Assembly (NCBI GenBank): GCA_014058105.1
Contig: JACGCM010002647.1
Coordinates: forward strand, 1,798,001 to 1,862,000
Direction of reading: 5' to 3'
From: Kingdonia uniflora
Lineage: Eukaryota; Streptophyta; Magnoliopsida; Ranunculales; Circaeasteraceae
DNA: 64,000 bases
Below are positions 11,484 through 22,375 of this stretch, in pieces; the first letter of the stretch is position 1; every line of letters starts with the position of its first letter. The position numbers and the translations under genes were made by a program. The notes under the pieces are model-generated. The model worked only from the letters and a program-made list of their open reading frames with translations, made no database searches and was not told the origin of the DNA.

Positions 11484-11713
11484 GTGGAGTTTTGGCAGAA
11501 GGTATTTTAATGTTGTTTGATTGCTGAAACAAACTCTCTCTTGTCTTGCTGTAATATTGAAGTTTGCCTGATTTCTTGTAGTTGACTTTGGATTGCTTGT
11601 GTTCTGAACTTGACTTGCCGGTATATATTATAGTTGAATTGCTAATATTTTTGTATGCTTGTATTTGTGTAGGTTGAGAAGTATAGAATTCTTGTAGTAG
11701 GGCTCAAGCTAGA

Positions 11714-12454
11714 ACCTTGAAGAGCCTCGAGGTCATCCCCGAGTATCAGTCTTGTCGAATGATGGACATGATACTTAGGCTATACCAAAATTTTTACTAG
11801 ACTTTGAAAGCCGCTCCTGGGTCTATCCGTAGGATTGAGCCTAAGCGAAGCATTATGTATTTTCCCCCAATACATTCCCGAGGGTCCGGTCTGTCGACCA
11901 TTCATGCCCTTCGACTTTGCCCGAATTTTGGAGACTTGAAAAACTTCGAGGTCGCTCCCAAGTATCAGTCTAGTTAAAGTTTTTACGTGATACTTAGGTT
12001 ATACCAAGAAATTTACTGTACTTCAAAGGTCGCCCCCGGGTATGTCCGCGGGATTGAGCTTAAGCAAAGTATTATGTGTTCACCCCCAATGCATTCCCGA
12101 GGGTCCGGTCTGTCAACCATTCATGCCCCTCGAGTTTACTCAAATTGGAGACTTGAAAAACTTTAAGGTCGCCCCCAAGTATCAGTCTGGTCGAAGGCTT
12201 GACATGATGCTTAGGTTATACCAAGAAATTCACTGGACTTTGAAGGTCGCCCCCGGGTATGTCCGCAGGATTGAGCCTAAGCGAAGCATTGTCTGTTCGC
12301 TTACAATGCAATCCCGAGGGTCCGGTCTGTCGACCATTCATGCCCCTCGAGTTTGCTCTTATTGGAGACTTAAAAAACTTTGAGGTCACCCACAAGTATC
12401 AGCCTGGCCGAAGGCTTGACATGATACTTAGGTTATGCCAAGAAATTCACTGGA
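11714..12454. repeat. 217-bp tandem repeat array in the element A 3' region
   Basis: The marker GAGACTTGAA recurs at 11931 and 12148 and as GAGACTTAAA at 12365, an exact 217-base period. A more diverged copy starts near 11714, giving about 3.4 copies. Units contain CCCGAGGGTCCGGTCTGTC and a half-length internal echo (AGGTCGCYCCCAAG versus AGGTCGCCCCCGGG). The array lies between integrase and the plus-strand ORF, the same place as the unrelated 61-bp array of element B. Confidence 0.9.
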
Positions 12455-12529
12455 AGATAAGATATGAAGCTCAAAGGATAAAACATATGTTCATTGATTA
12501 TACTGTATTTATATCAGTTGAATAAGGTG

Positions 12530-13720
12530 GTGGCCGCAACCTGTTGTATGAGACTAATTGCATGGTGTTCTAAGGATTGGTTGAGGCTCCTCTGCTTCTG
12601 TCATTAGATGATAGGAACCTTTGTCGGTTTTGTCATACACGACATAAGGTCCTTCCCAGGATTTGGCTAACTTACCAATATTTCGAGGCTTTGAAGAGGG
12701 TGTGACTCGCCGAAGTACCAAGTCTCCAATATTGAAACTGCATGGTTAAACTCTTTTGTTGTATGACTTCTGGAGAGAGAGATGGTAACGGTCGAGGTTT
12801 GTTATGGCTCGGTCTCTGGTTTCATCAATCCATAACATATTGCATCCGAGTTCAAACTCGTTATCTTCATCATGGAGGTTGAGGCCGCGTGTCATCACTT
12901 TAAATTGAGTAGGGTGCACTACTTCGGTACCATAGGCTAGGAGGAAAGGTGTACATCCCATCACCTTTTGTGGTATTGTTCGATAGGCCCAGAGTACATG
13001 TTATAGTCCTTGAACCCACCGTTCTTTCTTCTCATCAACACGCTTCTTAAGACCATCGACTATTGTTTTATTGATTGCTTCGACCTGACCATTCCCCTGA
13101 GGGTAGTAAGGTGTTGAGGGGGAGAGGATGATGTTGTACTTCTTGAGGAAATTACGGACTTTGTTTCCAATAAATTGTGGACCATTGTCACATCGTATCA
13201 TGTGAGGGTAGCTGAAGCGTGTAATGATATTCTCCCATAAAAACTTGATGACTTCTTCTTCTCTGATTTGACACAAAGACACGACTTCAACCCATTTAGT
13301 AAAGTAATATGTGGCCACGAAGATATTTTCTTGATTTCCTGATGCTTTGGGAAAAGGACCCACGAGATCGATGGCCCACCGTTTGAATGGCCAAGAAACT
13401 TGGTTGTAATGGAGGTCTTGTGAAGGGCTATGGATGTCATGGACGTGACGTTGGCATTTGTCACAATGTTTGGCATATTCTTTAGCTTGATTCTTCATAT
13501 TAGGCTAGAATAAACCATGGGATACGGCTCAAAGGGCCATAGAATGATCGGCAGTGTGAGCACCGCAGGTACCTTCGTGGAGTTTACTAAGAATGGTAGT
13601 GGCTTCGTTTTGGGATATGCATCGGAGGTGAACGTCATTTGAGGATTTGCGACATAACTCACCTTTGAGAATGGTGTATCTGCGATAATTTTTCCAGTAA
13701 TGACCATTTGGCTTTGGGAT
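12530..13720 (-). pseudogene. Integrase of element A, catalytic triad retained
   Basis: The N-terminal zinc-binding region reads LHEGTCGAH ... CDKCQRH, with stops at about 13530 and 13510. The core has RWAIDLVGPF, IRCDNGPQF and GNGQVEAINK, so the D, D and E residues are all present. The C-terminal motifs GDLVLRR and KSWEGPYVV lie at 12740-12640. The longest clean frame is 13498-13001. Stops near 13003 and 12746 break the rest. The enzyme would join the cDNA ends to target DNA. It is better preserved than the integrase of B, which suggests A is the younger or less decayed copy. Confidence 0.85.
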
Positions 13721-14275
13721 CATCTAGGAGGGTAGAACTGTTAAAGTAAGCAAGAAATGGTGCTTGCCAGTCATCTGGATCGAGACTCTTGCTCCCAGTA
13801 TTGATGGTATTGACTTCCATCTGGTCAATACTTGGGCGTTCGAGTACTTCGATATTGAGTGTTCGAGATTCGGACTGGCCTAACATGGCTGCTATGTAGG
13901 CGAGGGCATCGGCGTATCTGTTTTTGCATCAAGGGTAATAAATAATAGAAGATTTTTCAGGAAAACGATCCATGCGCTGGCGGACGAGAGTAGCATACTC
14001 AGCCATGCAACCGTTGGCCTAATTTTTACCGGTGTACAACCTCTAAACAAGTTGAGAATCTGTGAATACTGCAAGTTTAGGAATACCAAGTTCAAGTGCG
14101 AGATCAAGGCCTTGTATCAAGGCTTCATACTCAGCCTCGTTGTTAGAGCATTCAAAGTTTAACTTGATGGCCTTTTCAATTCTATCATTAGTGGGGGTGA
14201 CCAGAACAACACCGATCCCCAAACCATTAGGTCTGGCAGATCCATCTGTAAAGAGACGCCAGCCTGTGTTAGGGT
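13660..14275 (-). pseudogene. Second (archaeal-like) RNase H of element A
   Basis: Motifs on the minus strand are LFTDGSARPNGLGIGVVLV near 14265, a CSNNEAEYEALIQG box near 14140, VFTDSQLV near 14065 and YADALAYIAAML near 13910. This is the D-E-D-D set of an active RNase H fold in second position, as in other Tat elements. Internal stops lie near 14045, 14022 and 13937. Confidence 0.8.
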
Positions 14276-15630
14276 TCCAAAGGTCGTTCTGTTCGGGTTG
14301 GTCCTTTGGTAGATCATCTTTATGTTCTTCCCAGTAGATGTCTTCGACCGGGAAATCGACAAGGAAATCTGCAGCTGCTTGGCCTTTTTGAGATATCTAC
14401 TTCTCAAATGTGATATCGTGTTCACCAAGATAAATAGACCACTGCTGTACCCGCCTATATTTTTCCTTCTTGCTGAGTATCTCTCGAAAGGGGTAACTGG
14501 TGATAACACGTATATGATGAACTTAAAAGTAGGGTTTGAGCTTTCGAGCAGTATAAAAGAGGGTGAGGAGCAATCGCTCGAGCTTTGTATATTGAGTCTC
14601 AGCAGGTATTAAGGTTTTGTTGATAAAGTACACAGGTTTCTCGATGTTGGAGTTGAGTCGAATAAGGACTGAACTGATAGAAGTATCTGTAACTGCCAAG
14701 TTTAAAGAAAGTGTCTCACCTTCGATGGGAATGCTGATGATGGGTGGTCGACCAAGGTATGTTTTGAGTTCGAGAAAGGCATGTTCACAATCAGGTGTTC
14801 AATTGATTTCGGGGTTGTTTCTCTTTTTGGCATTGTGGACGCCTTGGTCGCATAAGAGGGAGAAAAGCCAGGCATAACGGTCAGAGGATTTGGATATAAA
14901 ATGGTTAAGGGCGGCTATCTTGCCAGCAACCTTTTGGATATCTTTTTTTGTTCGAGGGGAAGGCATATTGATAAGGGCTCGGATATGAGTGGGGTCGATC
15001 TCGATACCCCGTTTGCTGATGAGGTGGCCTAAAAACTTGTTGTACGAAATACCGAATTGGCATATTTGTATGGGTTTAACTTCATGTTATATGTTCGAAG
15101 TATCGAGAAGACTTCAGTTAGGTCCTGGATATGGGTGTGTTTTTGGAGACTTTTGCATAACATGTCGTTGATATAGACCTCAACCGACTTGCCAAGCAAA
15201 GGTTTAACATGGTGGTAATAAGCCGCTGGTAAGTGGCACCCGCATTTTTAAGGGCGAAGGGCATGACGTTAAAACAGTAAAGGCCATGTTTAGTGATAAA
15301 AGAAATTTTAAGTTAATCCTCGGGGAGGAGGGGTACCTGATTGCAACCCGAAGCCGTGTCCATAATCGATAGTCGCTCATGGCCGGCTGTGGCATCCAGG
15401 AGTACTAAAATAATCGGGAGGGGAAAGTTATCCTTCGGTGTATGTTTGCTGAGGTTTGTGAAGTTAACGCAGATTCTGATTTTGCCGTTCTTCTTAGGGA
15501 TAACAACAATATTGGAGATCCAGTCAGCGTACTTGACTTTTCTAATGAAACCTACGGCTAGGAGTTTGCCGACTTTGAGATTTACAGCTTCTCGAAGCCG
15601 TGAGGCAAATGTACACTTCTTTTGCTTCAC
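14276..15630 (-). pseudogene. Reverse transcriptase and first RNase H of element A
   Basis: The RT opens with EAVNLKVGKLLAVGFIRKV and VVIPKKNGKIRICVNF, then IMDTASGCNQVPLLPED (15350-15315). The next block reads FALKNAGATYQR. The catalytic box is EVYINDML (15175-15150), so the first Asp of YxDD is replaced by Asn. Frameshifts lie near 15200 and 15050. Downstream are KPVYFINKTLIPAETQY (14640-14590) and QQWSIYLGEHDITF, the connection and RNase H region. The mutated box and the stops show the enzyme is dead. Confidence 0.8.
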
Positions 15631-15729
15631 TGCTGCAGAGTGAGGGATGAGGTCGAGTCAATGACATGCTAAAGTAAGGTCAACACCGGGCATCTCATAG
15701 AATGTCCAGGCGAAGATGTTTTTACTTGT

Positions 15730-15863
15730 TTAAAGGAAGTCGGTGATTTCGAGGCTTTCGGCCTCATCTAAAAAAGTACCAATAAACGTACCTTGACCAG
15801 GACCATCGAGTTTGATATAGACAGTGGGTTCGATGGGTGTGGTAGCTGGCATCGAAGGTATGG

Positions 15864-15905
<42 letters not shown>

Positions 15906-16634
15906 TGATTGTTATGGTTGTTTGACAAGTTTTCAGGTTTGAACGATCTTTGGGTGCTCGCATGAGCTGGCAAGGCGTCGAGAGCCTTTCATGTTCCACG
16001 TACCATAAGGGGTAGAAAAACAAAGTGTTTGGTGATAAGTCGAAGGTATGACTCTCATGGCATGGAGCCAATCGCTCTCAAGGATGCCTAGATACTCAGA
16101 TTTCTTGTCGATGATGAGAAAGCAAGTTTGGAGTGTAACTGGCACTGTAGTGACAGGAAGACTAATACGACCGATAGCAACTTCGGTAGCGCCATTAAAG
16201 CCTTTGAGTTTGACATTAGCCGGGGTGATGAGGTCGATTTTCTGCATGGCTCGAGCAGTCTGGAGGAACAGTACGTCAGTTGCACTGCCCGTATCGATGA
16301 ACATGGTATGGATGACGAGGTGTTCGACCTTGATCATAGTGACCAAGGGATCAGAGTGGGGGAAGAAAATATGGGAAGTGCCACAGTCGATAAATGAGAT
16401 ACCCTTAGGTCGAGGGTATTGGCTTGATCCTGGTAGAAGGACCAGGAGCTTCTCCTGGCATGTAAGCTTGCAGCATTCTTCAACACATTTGCGTTTGCTT
16501 TGAGAACGGCCATTGTTGATATTGTTGACTTTGATGAGATGGAGTTGGAAAATGTGTATCTTGGCTGGGTTGGCAGCTGGGGCGGGTTGAGGCTTAAGAT
16601 ACCCCGTCAAGGTAGTTGAGGAGGTCAGCAACAT
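15730..16634 (-). pseudogene. Aspartic protease and linker of element A
   Basis: A long open frame (16634-15933) encodes a retroviral-type aspartic protease with MFIDTGSATDVLF near 16300, KGFNGATE near 16190 and SEYLGILESDWLHAM near 16080. It matches the protease of element B residue for residue around the active site. A second frame (16071-15730) continues with the Ser-Leu run and DGPGQGTFIG, so a frameshift separates the two. It would process the polyprotein. Confidence 0.8.
15868..15902. repeat. (GA)17 microsatellite inside gag-pol coding sequence
   Basis: This uninterrupted GA run lies in the protease-RT linker of element A. On the coding (minus) strand it reads (TC)n and is translated as alternating Ser-Leu residues. 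Confidence 0.95.
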
Positions 16635-16639
16635 ATTGA

Positions 16640-18187
16640 TCTAGGCGACCCGCCTTAAGAATTATTTTGAGAAAGTGTTGTAGAGCATAACATTTATTGG
16701 TGTGATGGCAGTTACATTTATGATTCTGGTAGTAAGGTTTGCCTTGTTTGACCTCGATGGGGTAGGGGGTACGCCATATGGGGTCGGCCTGAATTTGCGG
16801 AAGAAGGGTGTTGATGGGAGCAGTGAGCTTGGGGTGAATCGGCTTGGGTTATTTTTTGCGGACCTCAGTAAGAGTATTATCAGAGTGTAGGCGTTTGCAA
16901 CTCTCAATCTCCTATGATACGGGAGCAACCATGGGTGTAGGAGGTCGTCGAGGTTTGTTATGATTGGTAGTCAAAGTTTACCCCTAGCAATTTGACTCGC
17001 GGAGGCGTTCGAGGTCGATGTACCCATTAACTTTAGATAACATCTCCACGAGGGTTCGTGGTTTATGAAGCATAATATACTCCTTTACACGACTGTTATC
17101 TGGGAGAGCGTTAGAGTACACAAGAATGGCGTTCGCGCAGTCGAGGTTCTTAACTTTACGCGACTCATTGAGAAACCGCTTGGTGAAGGCTTCAAGGGCT
17201 TCGTTGGGGGATTTGCGAAAGTTGAAGAGGGTATTGACCTGGACCTCGTGGTCCTTGTTGAAGGTAAACTGAGTGATGAAAAGGGTCAAAAGTTGTTCAA
17301 AACTTCAGATGGAACCATTGGGGAGGCTATGGTATCATCTGAGAGGGTTGTCTGTAAGGCTAGTGGGAAGCAGTCGACATAATAGGTGGTCAGCCGTAGA
17401 GTAAAGGCTTAAGGTATTTTGGAATTCGAGGATGTGGGATTGGGGGTTGGTATTGTAGTATTTACTGATTTTGGGGCTGTGAAAATTTGGAGGCACCTCG
17501 ATAGCGAGGAGTTTGGGGCAGAGAGGGTTGTTTAACCGACTCCAAGAGTTCAGTGTGGGGCTCGCACTGATGCGGATAGCGGTGTAGATTTTGTGGTTGA
17601 GTTCCTGCTATGTAAGATATGAAGGATGAGGGGGGATCTTTGGGGTCGAGGGGGATGAGGCTGAATGTTCTGCGTGTGTTCAGCTCTGCGTTCCCCGAGA
17701 CGTTCTTGAGCAGGACGGCATTTGGGGTATCTGGCAGTTTGAAAAATGGAGTCAGACAAATCCTCCATGGGGTGCATGCCAAGGTGGATTGAACTAGTAG
17801 GTAGAATGGTGGGGGGAGAACCCTCGGCACCAAGATGGACCGGGGGTACTTTAATATGTGGTTGGGGCCCAAGCCGGGCTTGGGCAGAAATACGCAATGG
17901 GGCAGGTGTTCGAGAGGGCGGAGGGGCGTCTTGAGTTTGAAGTTGTTGTAACCGCAAACTGTATTGCGTAGATCATCGAGGGCACGATATTGTCTGTCTG
18001 CATCGTCTAAACGGCGTTTCCATTCAGCCTCGAACTCTTGGCGGTACTCTTCCCTCTTAAGGCGTAACTGATTGCGGTGTCGCTCCTCAGCTTGAGCAAA
18101 TTATTGGGTAAGAAGGGTGAGCTAAGTGGCCACTCTGTCGGTGGAGTTACCGACAATGATGGAAGTAGAGCAGAGGGTGGGGGCCAT
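16640..18187 (-). pseudogene. Gag of element A
   Basis: The likely start is the ATG complementing 18185-18187, about 70 bases after the primer site. The N-terminal part is a charged helix (EERHRNQLRLKREEYRQ) with two stops. A Pro-rich segment follows, and then a Retrotrans_gag core (17289-16984: LFNFRKSPNEALEAFTKRF ... LPDNSRVKEYIMLHKP). The C-terminus has a degenerate zinc-binding segment, CNCHHTNKCYAL, then LDQYVADLLNYLDG (16720-16610). Gag would build the virus-like particle. Stops at 17462 and 16984 break the frame. Confidence 0.75.
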
Positions 18188-18256
18188 TGAAGGTGACTTG
18201 TAGGAGCAGAAAAGGGAAAGATAAAAAAGGCTGGGGGAGTTTGGTAGGGTAGGATA

Positions 18257-18273
18257 GCACAGACGGCGCCAAA
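18257..18273 (-). other. Primer binding site of element A
   Basis: Directly inside the LTR end (ACCTACA on the minus strand) lies TTTGGCGCCGTCTGTGC. The TGGCGCC core is common to primer sites of plant Tat and Athila elements. Minus-strand DNA synthesis would start here from a host tRNA. Confidence 0.75.
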
Positions 18274-18567
18274 TGTAGGTATTAAGTTTCGTAAAGGGGA
18301 AACTAGCTCTTACACCGCTGGATTATCCTCGTATAGGGGTTTGCAAGTATCTAATATAATAGTAAACTACACAATTATACTAACACACTTGTGTGGAGTT
18401 CTGGAATAGGATGCTCCACGACTACTAGCGAGGATTTTTAAGAGAATTGTTATATATATCAAAGGTAGTCGAAGGTTCGAACTGTGGGGAGTTACAGAGT
18501 ATTCGAAGGTAATCTGCTAAGGTTTTGCGGAAAAGTTTTTTTAACCCCTTCCTCGTACCTCTTCCCT

Positions 18568-18579
18568 CCTATTTATAGG
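18568..18579 (-). promoter_or_regulatory. TATA box in the 5' LTR of element A
   Basis: The minus strand reads CCTATAAATAGG, a strong plant TATA box, about 300 bases before the LTR end. It is well placed to start element RNA in the R region. Confidence 0.6.
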
Positions 18580-18660
18580 ATATAGAAAGGGTTGATTCAC
18601 CATGGGGGGTCCAAATACATGCATATCCTCTGGGGGACAACTGACTTGTACCTGGAGTCA

Positions 18661-18744
18661 GTTCTGACACTGTAGCTGTCAGTTATGACATCGTAGCTAT
18701 TGGTTCTGACACTGTAGTTGTTGGATCTAGCACTGTAGTTGTTG
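18661..18744. repeat. Four 21-bp tandem repeats in the element A LTR
   Basis: Four consecutive 21-base units follow the pattern GTTCTGACACTGTAGTTGTTG with substitutions. They lie upstream of the LTR TATA box on the minus strand, where enhancer repeats are common. Confidence 0.85.
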
Positions 18745-18858
18745 AGCGGCTTGTTTATCTATTATGTCTGGTGATCTGGCTGCCTGACATGCCTACTTTT
18801 GACCATGCACGACTATGGTCAAAGTATTTATGGTACTGATGTGGAGTTCATGCGCTGC

Positions 18859-19030
18859 TCATCGTCTTACTAGGCTTCGGATCTCAGAAGGCTTCGATGG
18901 TTCCTTCGAGTATTCGATTAGTCTCGGAAGGCTCCGTGGACACAACTATCGTCTTACTGGGATTCAGATCTCTTGGTAGACTTCGATGTAGCCTTCGAGC
19001 GTTCGATTGGAGCTAGAAGGCTGCGAGTAG
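18859..19030. repeat. 90-bp imperfect direct duplication in the LTR U3
   Basis: ATCGTCTTACT recurs at about 18859 and 18949, and each copy is followed by a related stretch rich in CTTCGA. It lies at the 5' part of the LTR (U3). Confidence 0.7.
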
Positions 19031-19039
19031 GCTACTACA

Positions 19040-19161
19040 AGGAAGATTATGGTAATCTATATAACCTATTGCAGTAATCAAAATATTATAAGTATATGTC
19101 TAAGATCACAAGTATATCTCCAATATCACAAGATCATCTAAGGATTTGATAAATCCTAATA
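19040..19161 (-). repeat. Truncated 3' LTR of the copia element
   Basis: About 122 bases match 25470-25597 of the 5' LTR, sharing GGAAGATTATGGTAATC and TAAGATCACAAGTATATCTCC. The other roughly 115 bases of the LTR are absent, because the 5' LTR of element A begins at this point. The missing piece would be expected beyond the far end of element A. Confidence 0.85.
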
Positions 19162-19175
19162 TCCCCCCTCAAGTT
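19162..19175 (-). other. Polypurine tract of the copia element
   Basis: The minus strand reads CAACTTGAGGGGGGA directly before the 3' LTR, the standard plus-strand primer. Confidence 0.75.
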
Positions 19176-19179
19176 GGAG

Positions 19180-19660
19180 CATGAATATTAAGAGTGCCCA
19201 ACTTGCCGATAAGAAAATGAAATTGGCGATGGCCTAAAGGTTTGGCGAATAAGTCTGCGATTTGATGAATGGTAGGAACATAAGATGTTTGAAGTGTCAC
19301 ATCACAAACTTCACCCCGAATAAAATGATAATCAATCTCGGTATGCCTCGTGTGTTCGTGGAAAATAAGATTTGCAGCAATATGTAAAGCAGGCTGATTA
19401 TCGCAAAAAAGTAAAGTAGGTTGAGAGGAGTTAATACCAAGGTCTCGAAGTAATTGATGAAGCTAAATAATCTCGCAAGTCGCAGAGGCCATGGATCGAT
19501 ATTCAGCTTTAGCTGATGAGCGAGAGACAGTTACTTGCTTCTTAGTTCTCCATGAAATGGGTGAAATGCCAAGAAAAGTACAATAACCTGTAGTAGAATG
19601 CCGTGTATCTGGACAACTTGCCCAGTCCAAATCATAATATGCCATGAGTTGTAAGTTACT
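19180..19660 (-). pseudogene. RNase H of the copia element
   Basis: The frame reads [20 protein letters not shown], then [26 protein letters not shown]. These are the DxDWA, STTGY, W..KKQ..V+RSS and AEYR motifs of copia RNase H. Stops at about 19462 and later break the C-terminus, which runs to the purine tract. Confidence 0.85.
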
Positions 19661-20620
19661 CTAAGCCAATAACAAAATACCTAGTCCAGAGGAACCTTTA
19701 AGATATCGAAGCACACAATAAGTAGCCTCTAGATGTGGTTTCTGAGGTGAACTCATGAACTGACTAAGCAAGTTCAAAGAGAAAACTATGTTCGGCCATG
19801 TAATGGTGAGATATATAAGGCAACCTACTAGACATCGATAAATCGAAGGATCAGAGAGTAACTCACCTTTGGTGGAGCTAAGTACAATATTTTACTCCAT
19901 TGGAAAAGGGGAAGGTTTAGCACCAAGTTAGCCAGAGTCTTTTAGAATGTTGAGGGTATATTTTCGTTGTGAGAGACAAACACCTTTGCTAGAGCGGGCC
20001 ACTTCTATGCCCAAAAAATACTTCAAAAGGCCTAAATCTTTGATATGAAATCTTCGTTGAAGGAACTGCTTGAGGTTTGAAATGACTTGTGTGTTATTGC
20101 CTGTAAAGATAATATTGTCAACATAAACCATGATAGCAGTAAAGCCATGAGAAGAGTGTTGAGTGAATAATAAGTAGTCGACTTTTGACTGTGTGAAACC
20201 AACATCTCAAAGAGCAGTTGAAAATTTAGCAAACCACTTCTTAGATGCTTGCTTGAGGCCATATAGCGATTTTTGAAGTCGGCATACAAGTTTTTCCCCC
20301 TTACGAGAAAAACTAGGTGGTATTTGCATATAGACATCTTCGTGTAAATCTCCATGCAAAAATACGTTCTGAACATCTAGTTGATGTAATGGCCAATTAC
20401 ATATAGAAGCAATTGCAATGAGGCAACGAACCGTAACTAACTTTGCCACTGGAGCAAAGGTTTTGTGATAATCCAACCCTTCTTCTTGATTATAGCCTTT
20501 TACCACAAGGCGAGCTTTATACCGCTTAACTGAGCCATCTGAGTGATATTTGATTTTGTTAAGCCATTTGCAACCAATAGCCTTTTTACCCCTTGGCAAT
20601 GTGGTTGCCGTCAAAGTTTT
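19661..20620 (-). pseudogene. Reverse transcriptase of the copia element
   Basis: The RVT_2 domain opens with [17 protein letters not shown] and then [18 protein letters not shown]. Next come [18 protein letters not shown] (Asp in the first catalytic motif) and [13 protein letters not shown] frameshift near 20207 separates these from the active-site box, which reads VYVDNIIF, so the second Asp of YVDD is Asn. The end reads FHIKDLGLLKYFLGIEVARS. Mutated catalysis and frameshifts show loss of function. Confidence 0.85.
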
Positions 20621-20979
20621 ATTTGCTTGGAGTGCTCAAAATTCATTCTCCATTACTTCACGCCACTTTGGATTTAGTACAGGTTTTGAAAAAAAATTAA
20701 GGTTTGGAAATCGAAGAAATAGCTGAAACAAAATTGTGATGGGAATGAGATAAATTATTGTATGAAATAAAATTAGCTAATGGATGTCGAGTACCTTTTT
20801 GTGGACTTGTTGTCAATGACGGCGAGGGGCAGCTAGAAGACTTTGCAACAGGCTTGGAGTCTCCACACTCATAATCAGATAGGTATCCAAGTCGTTTGCA
20901 AATGCGTGTAGGTGGAAGGGAAAGTAATAAAATTGGTTTCTAAGAGTTCAGTTTGGGGATTGACTCCAAGAGTAAGTCC

Positions 20980-22003
20980 TAGACCAGGGCAATATGAGAT
21001 GAAGAAGGTTGGATAAGTGTTTTAGCAAAATCATTTAGAGCTGGAATAGGCTCCAGAGTTGTATTCACATCGGCTTCAGAAATAGGTAATGGAAGTGAAG
21101 TAGCGGAGGGCTGATTCGGGTTGTCAAGAGGAATGTTGGCAAATGGGAATAAATGTTCGTGAAAGACAAAATCTCGGCTAGTAAATATGGTTTTGGTGTG
21201 TATATAAAACACTCGATATCCTTTTTGACCATAAGGATACTCGACAAAAATGCAAGGACGTGCGCGAGGCACAAATTTATCTTGATTGTGGGTAAGGGTT
21301 GATGCATAACACAGGCAACCAAAAACTTCAAGATGAGCGTAAGTTGGGGCTTCCTGGTATAGGAGCTCAAATGAGGTTTTGTTCTTTAACAATGGGCTTG
21401 GTATCCGATTTATTAGGTAGACGGCAGTAAGGACGCACTCACCCCAAAAATGTAGTGGTAGATGTGATTGGAAATGGAGTGCAGGTCTGACCTTAGGGAT
21501 GTGTCGCTGTTTTCGTTCAGCTACACCATTTTGTTGCGGGGTAACAACACAACTAGTGTTATGGATTATCCCATTATCGAGAAAGAAGGATTTTAGAGCG
21601 TGAAATTCACTCCCATTATCCGATTGTAAGATTTTGATTTTGCGATTGAATTAAGTTTCAATAAGAGCAAAAAATTGTTGAAGTAAAGCTTTTGCTTTAG
21701 ATTTTAAATGCATTAAGAAAACCCATGTAGAGCAGGAAAAATCATCGACGATGGTTAAAAAATATTGAGCACCACCAATCGATGGTGTTGAGTATCCCCC
21801 CCCCCCTAAATATCATAGTGTATCATGCCAAATGGTGTTGTAGTACTAATGTGGCCCAAAGGGAATGGTGGCCGTGTTTGTTTCGCAAGGGGACAAATCT
21901 CACAATGACAAGATGATTTATAGAAAATTTAAGCATTATTATTAGATAGAAATTTCAAATGATTTGCCGACAGGTGGCCTAAACGCCAATGTCATACATC
22001 AAA
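20980..22003 (-). pseudogene. Integrase of the copia element
   Basis: A gag-pre-integrase zinc-binding segment (CHWRLGHLSANHLKF) lies near 21985. The core (21900-21450) is broken by several stops. The C-terminal part is open (21392-20979), with [26 protein letters not shown] and KGYRVFYI. These are the family-typical F.LL+...P.Y.HL+VFGC and G+++ blocks. A C7 run at 21800-21808 lies within a damaged part. Confidence 0.75.
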
Positions 22004-22375
22004 CTAAACATAATTTATTTGGGAAAAATTACTTTGAAATGTAGCTTTGAAAAGGTAAAGGCCATCAAGTACTTTAGCAGCCCCAATCACCGTCTTCGAG
22101 CGTAGGTCCTGAAATAGGCAAGAATCATTAGTAAAGAAGACAAAACAATGATTTGAGGAGGTTATTTTACTAACGGAAATGAGATTAACACCAAAGGAGG
22201 GAACACAAAAAACATTGTACAATGTAATGTTTGATGTGAGATGCACTATCCCAATATGAGTGATGGGCGCAAAAGTTCCATTGGGAAGTTTAACGGGTGG
22301 AACTGATGAGTTTAAAATGAAATCATGATAAAGCGATAGATCAAATATCATGTGGTCAGTGGCTCCACTGTCCAC
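22004..22375 (-). pseudogene. Protease of the copia element
   Basis: The open frame begins MDSGATDHM, the copia protease active site (DSGA). It continues VKLPNGTFAPITHIG and VFCVPSFGVNLISVSKI, all typical. It directly precedes the integrase zinc region. Confidence 0.85.

Larger units (their letters stand above)
9946..19039 (-). mobile_element. Ty3/gypsy Tat-lineage retrotransposon A, 3' end interrupted
   Basis: From right to left on the minus strand the parts are a 766-bp 5' LTR (18274-19039), a primer site, gag, protease, RT with RNase H, a second RNase H and integrase. A 217-bp tandem repeat and a plus-strand additional ORF follow. The left part of that ORF, and the 3' LTR, are cut off where element B begins. 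The order identifies the Tat lineage. Its 5' LTR starts exactly inside the copia 3' LTR, with AGGAA next to its end (19040-19044) as the likely target duplication. Many stops and a mutated RT box mean it is inactive. Confidence 0.85.
18274..19039 (-). repeat. 5' LTR of element A (766 bp)
   Basis: On the minus strand it begins TGTAGTAGCC and ends AATACCTACA, giving canonical TG...CA ends. It abuts the primer site on one side and the broken copia LTR on the other. It contains a TATA box and two sets of short internal repeats in the promoter-proximal half. No second copy of this LTR is present in the window, because the 3' end of the element is cut by element B. Confidence 0.8.

Noticed and set aside
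16048..16503. 151-codon plus-strand frame
   Set aside because: Antisense of the element A protease.
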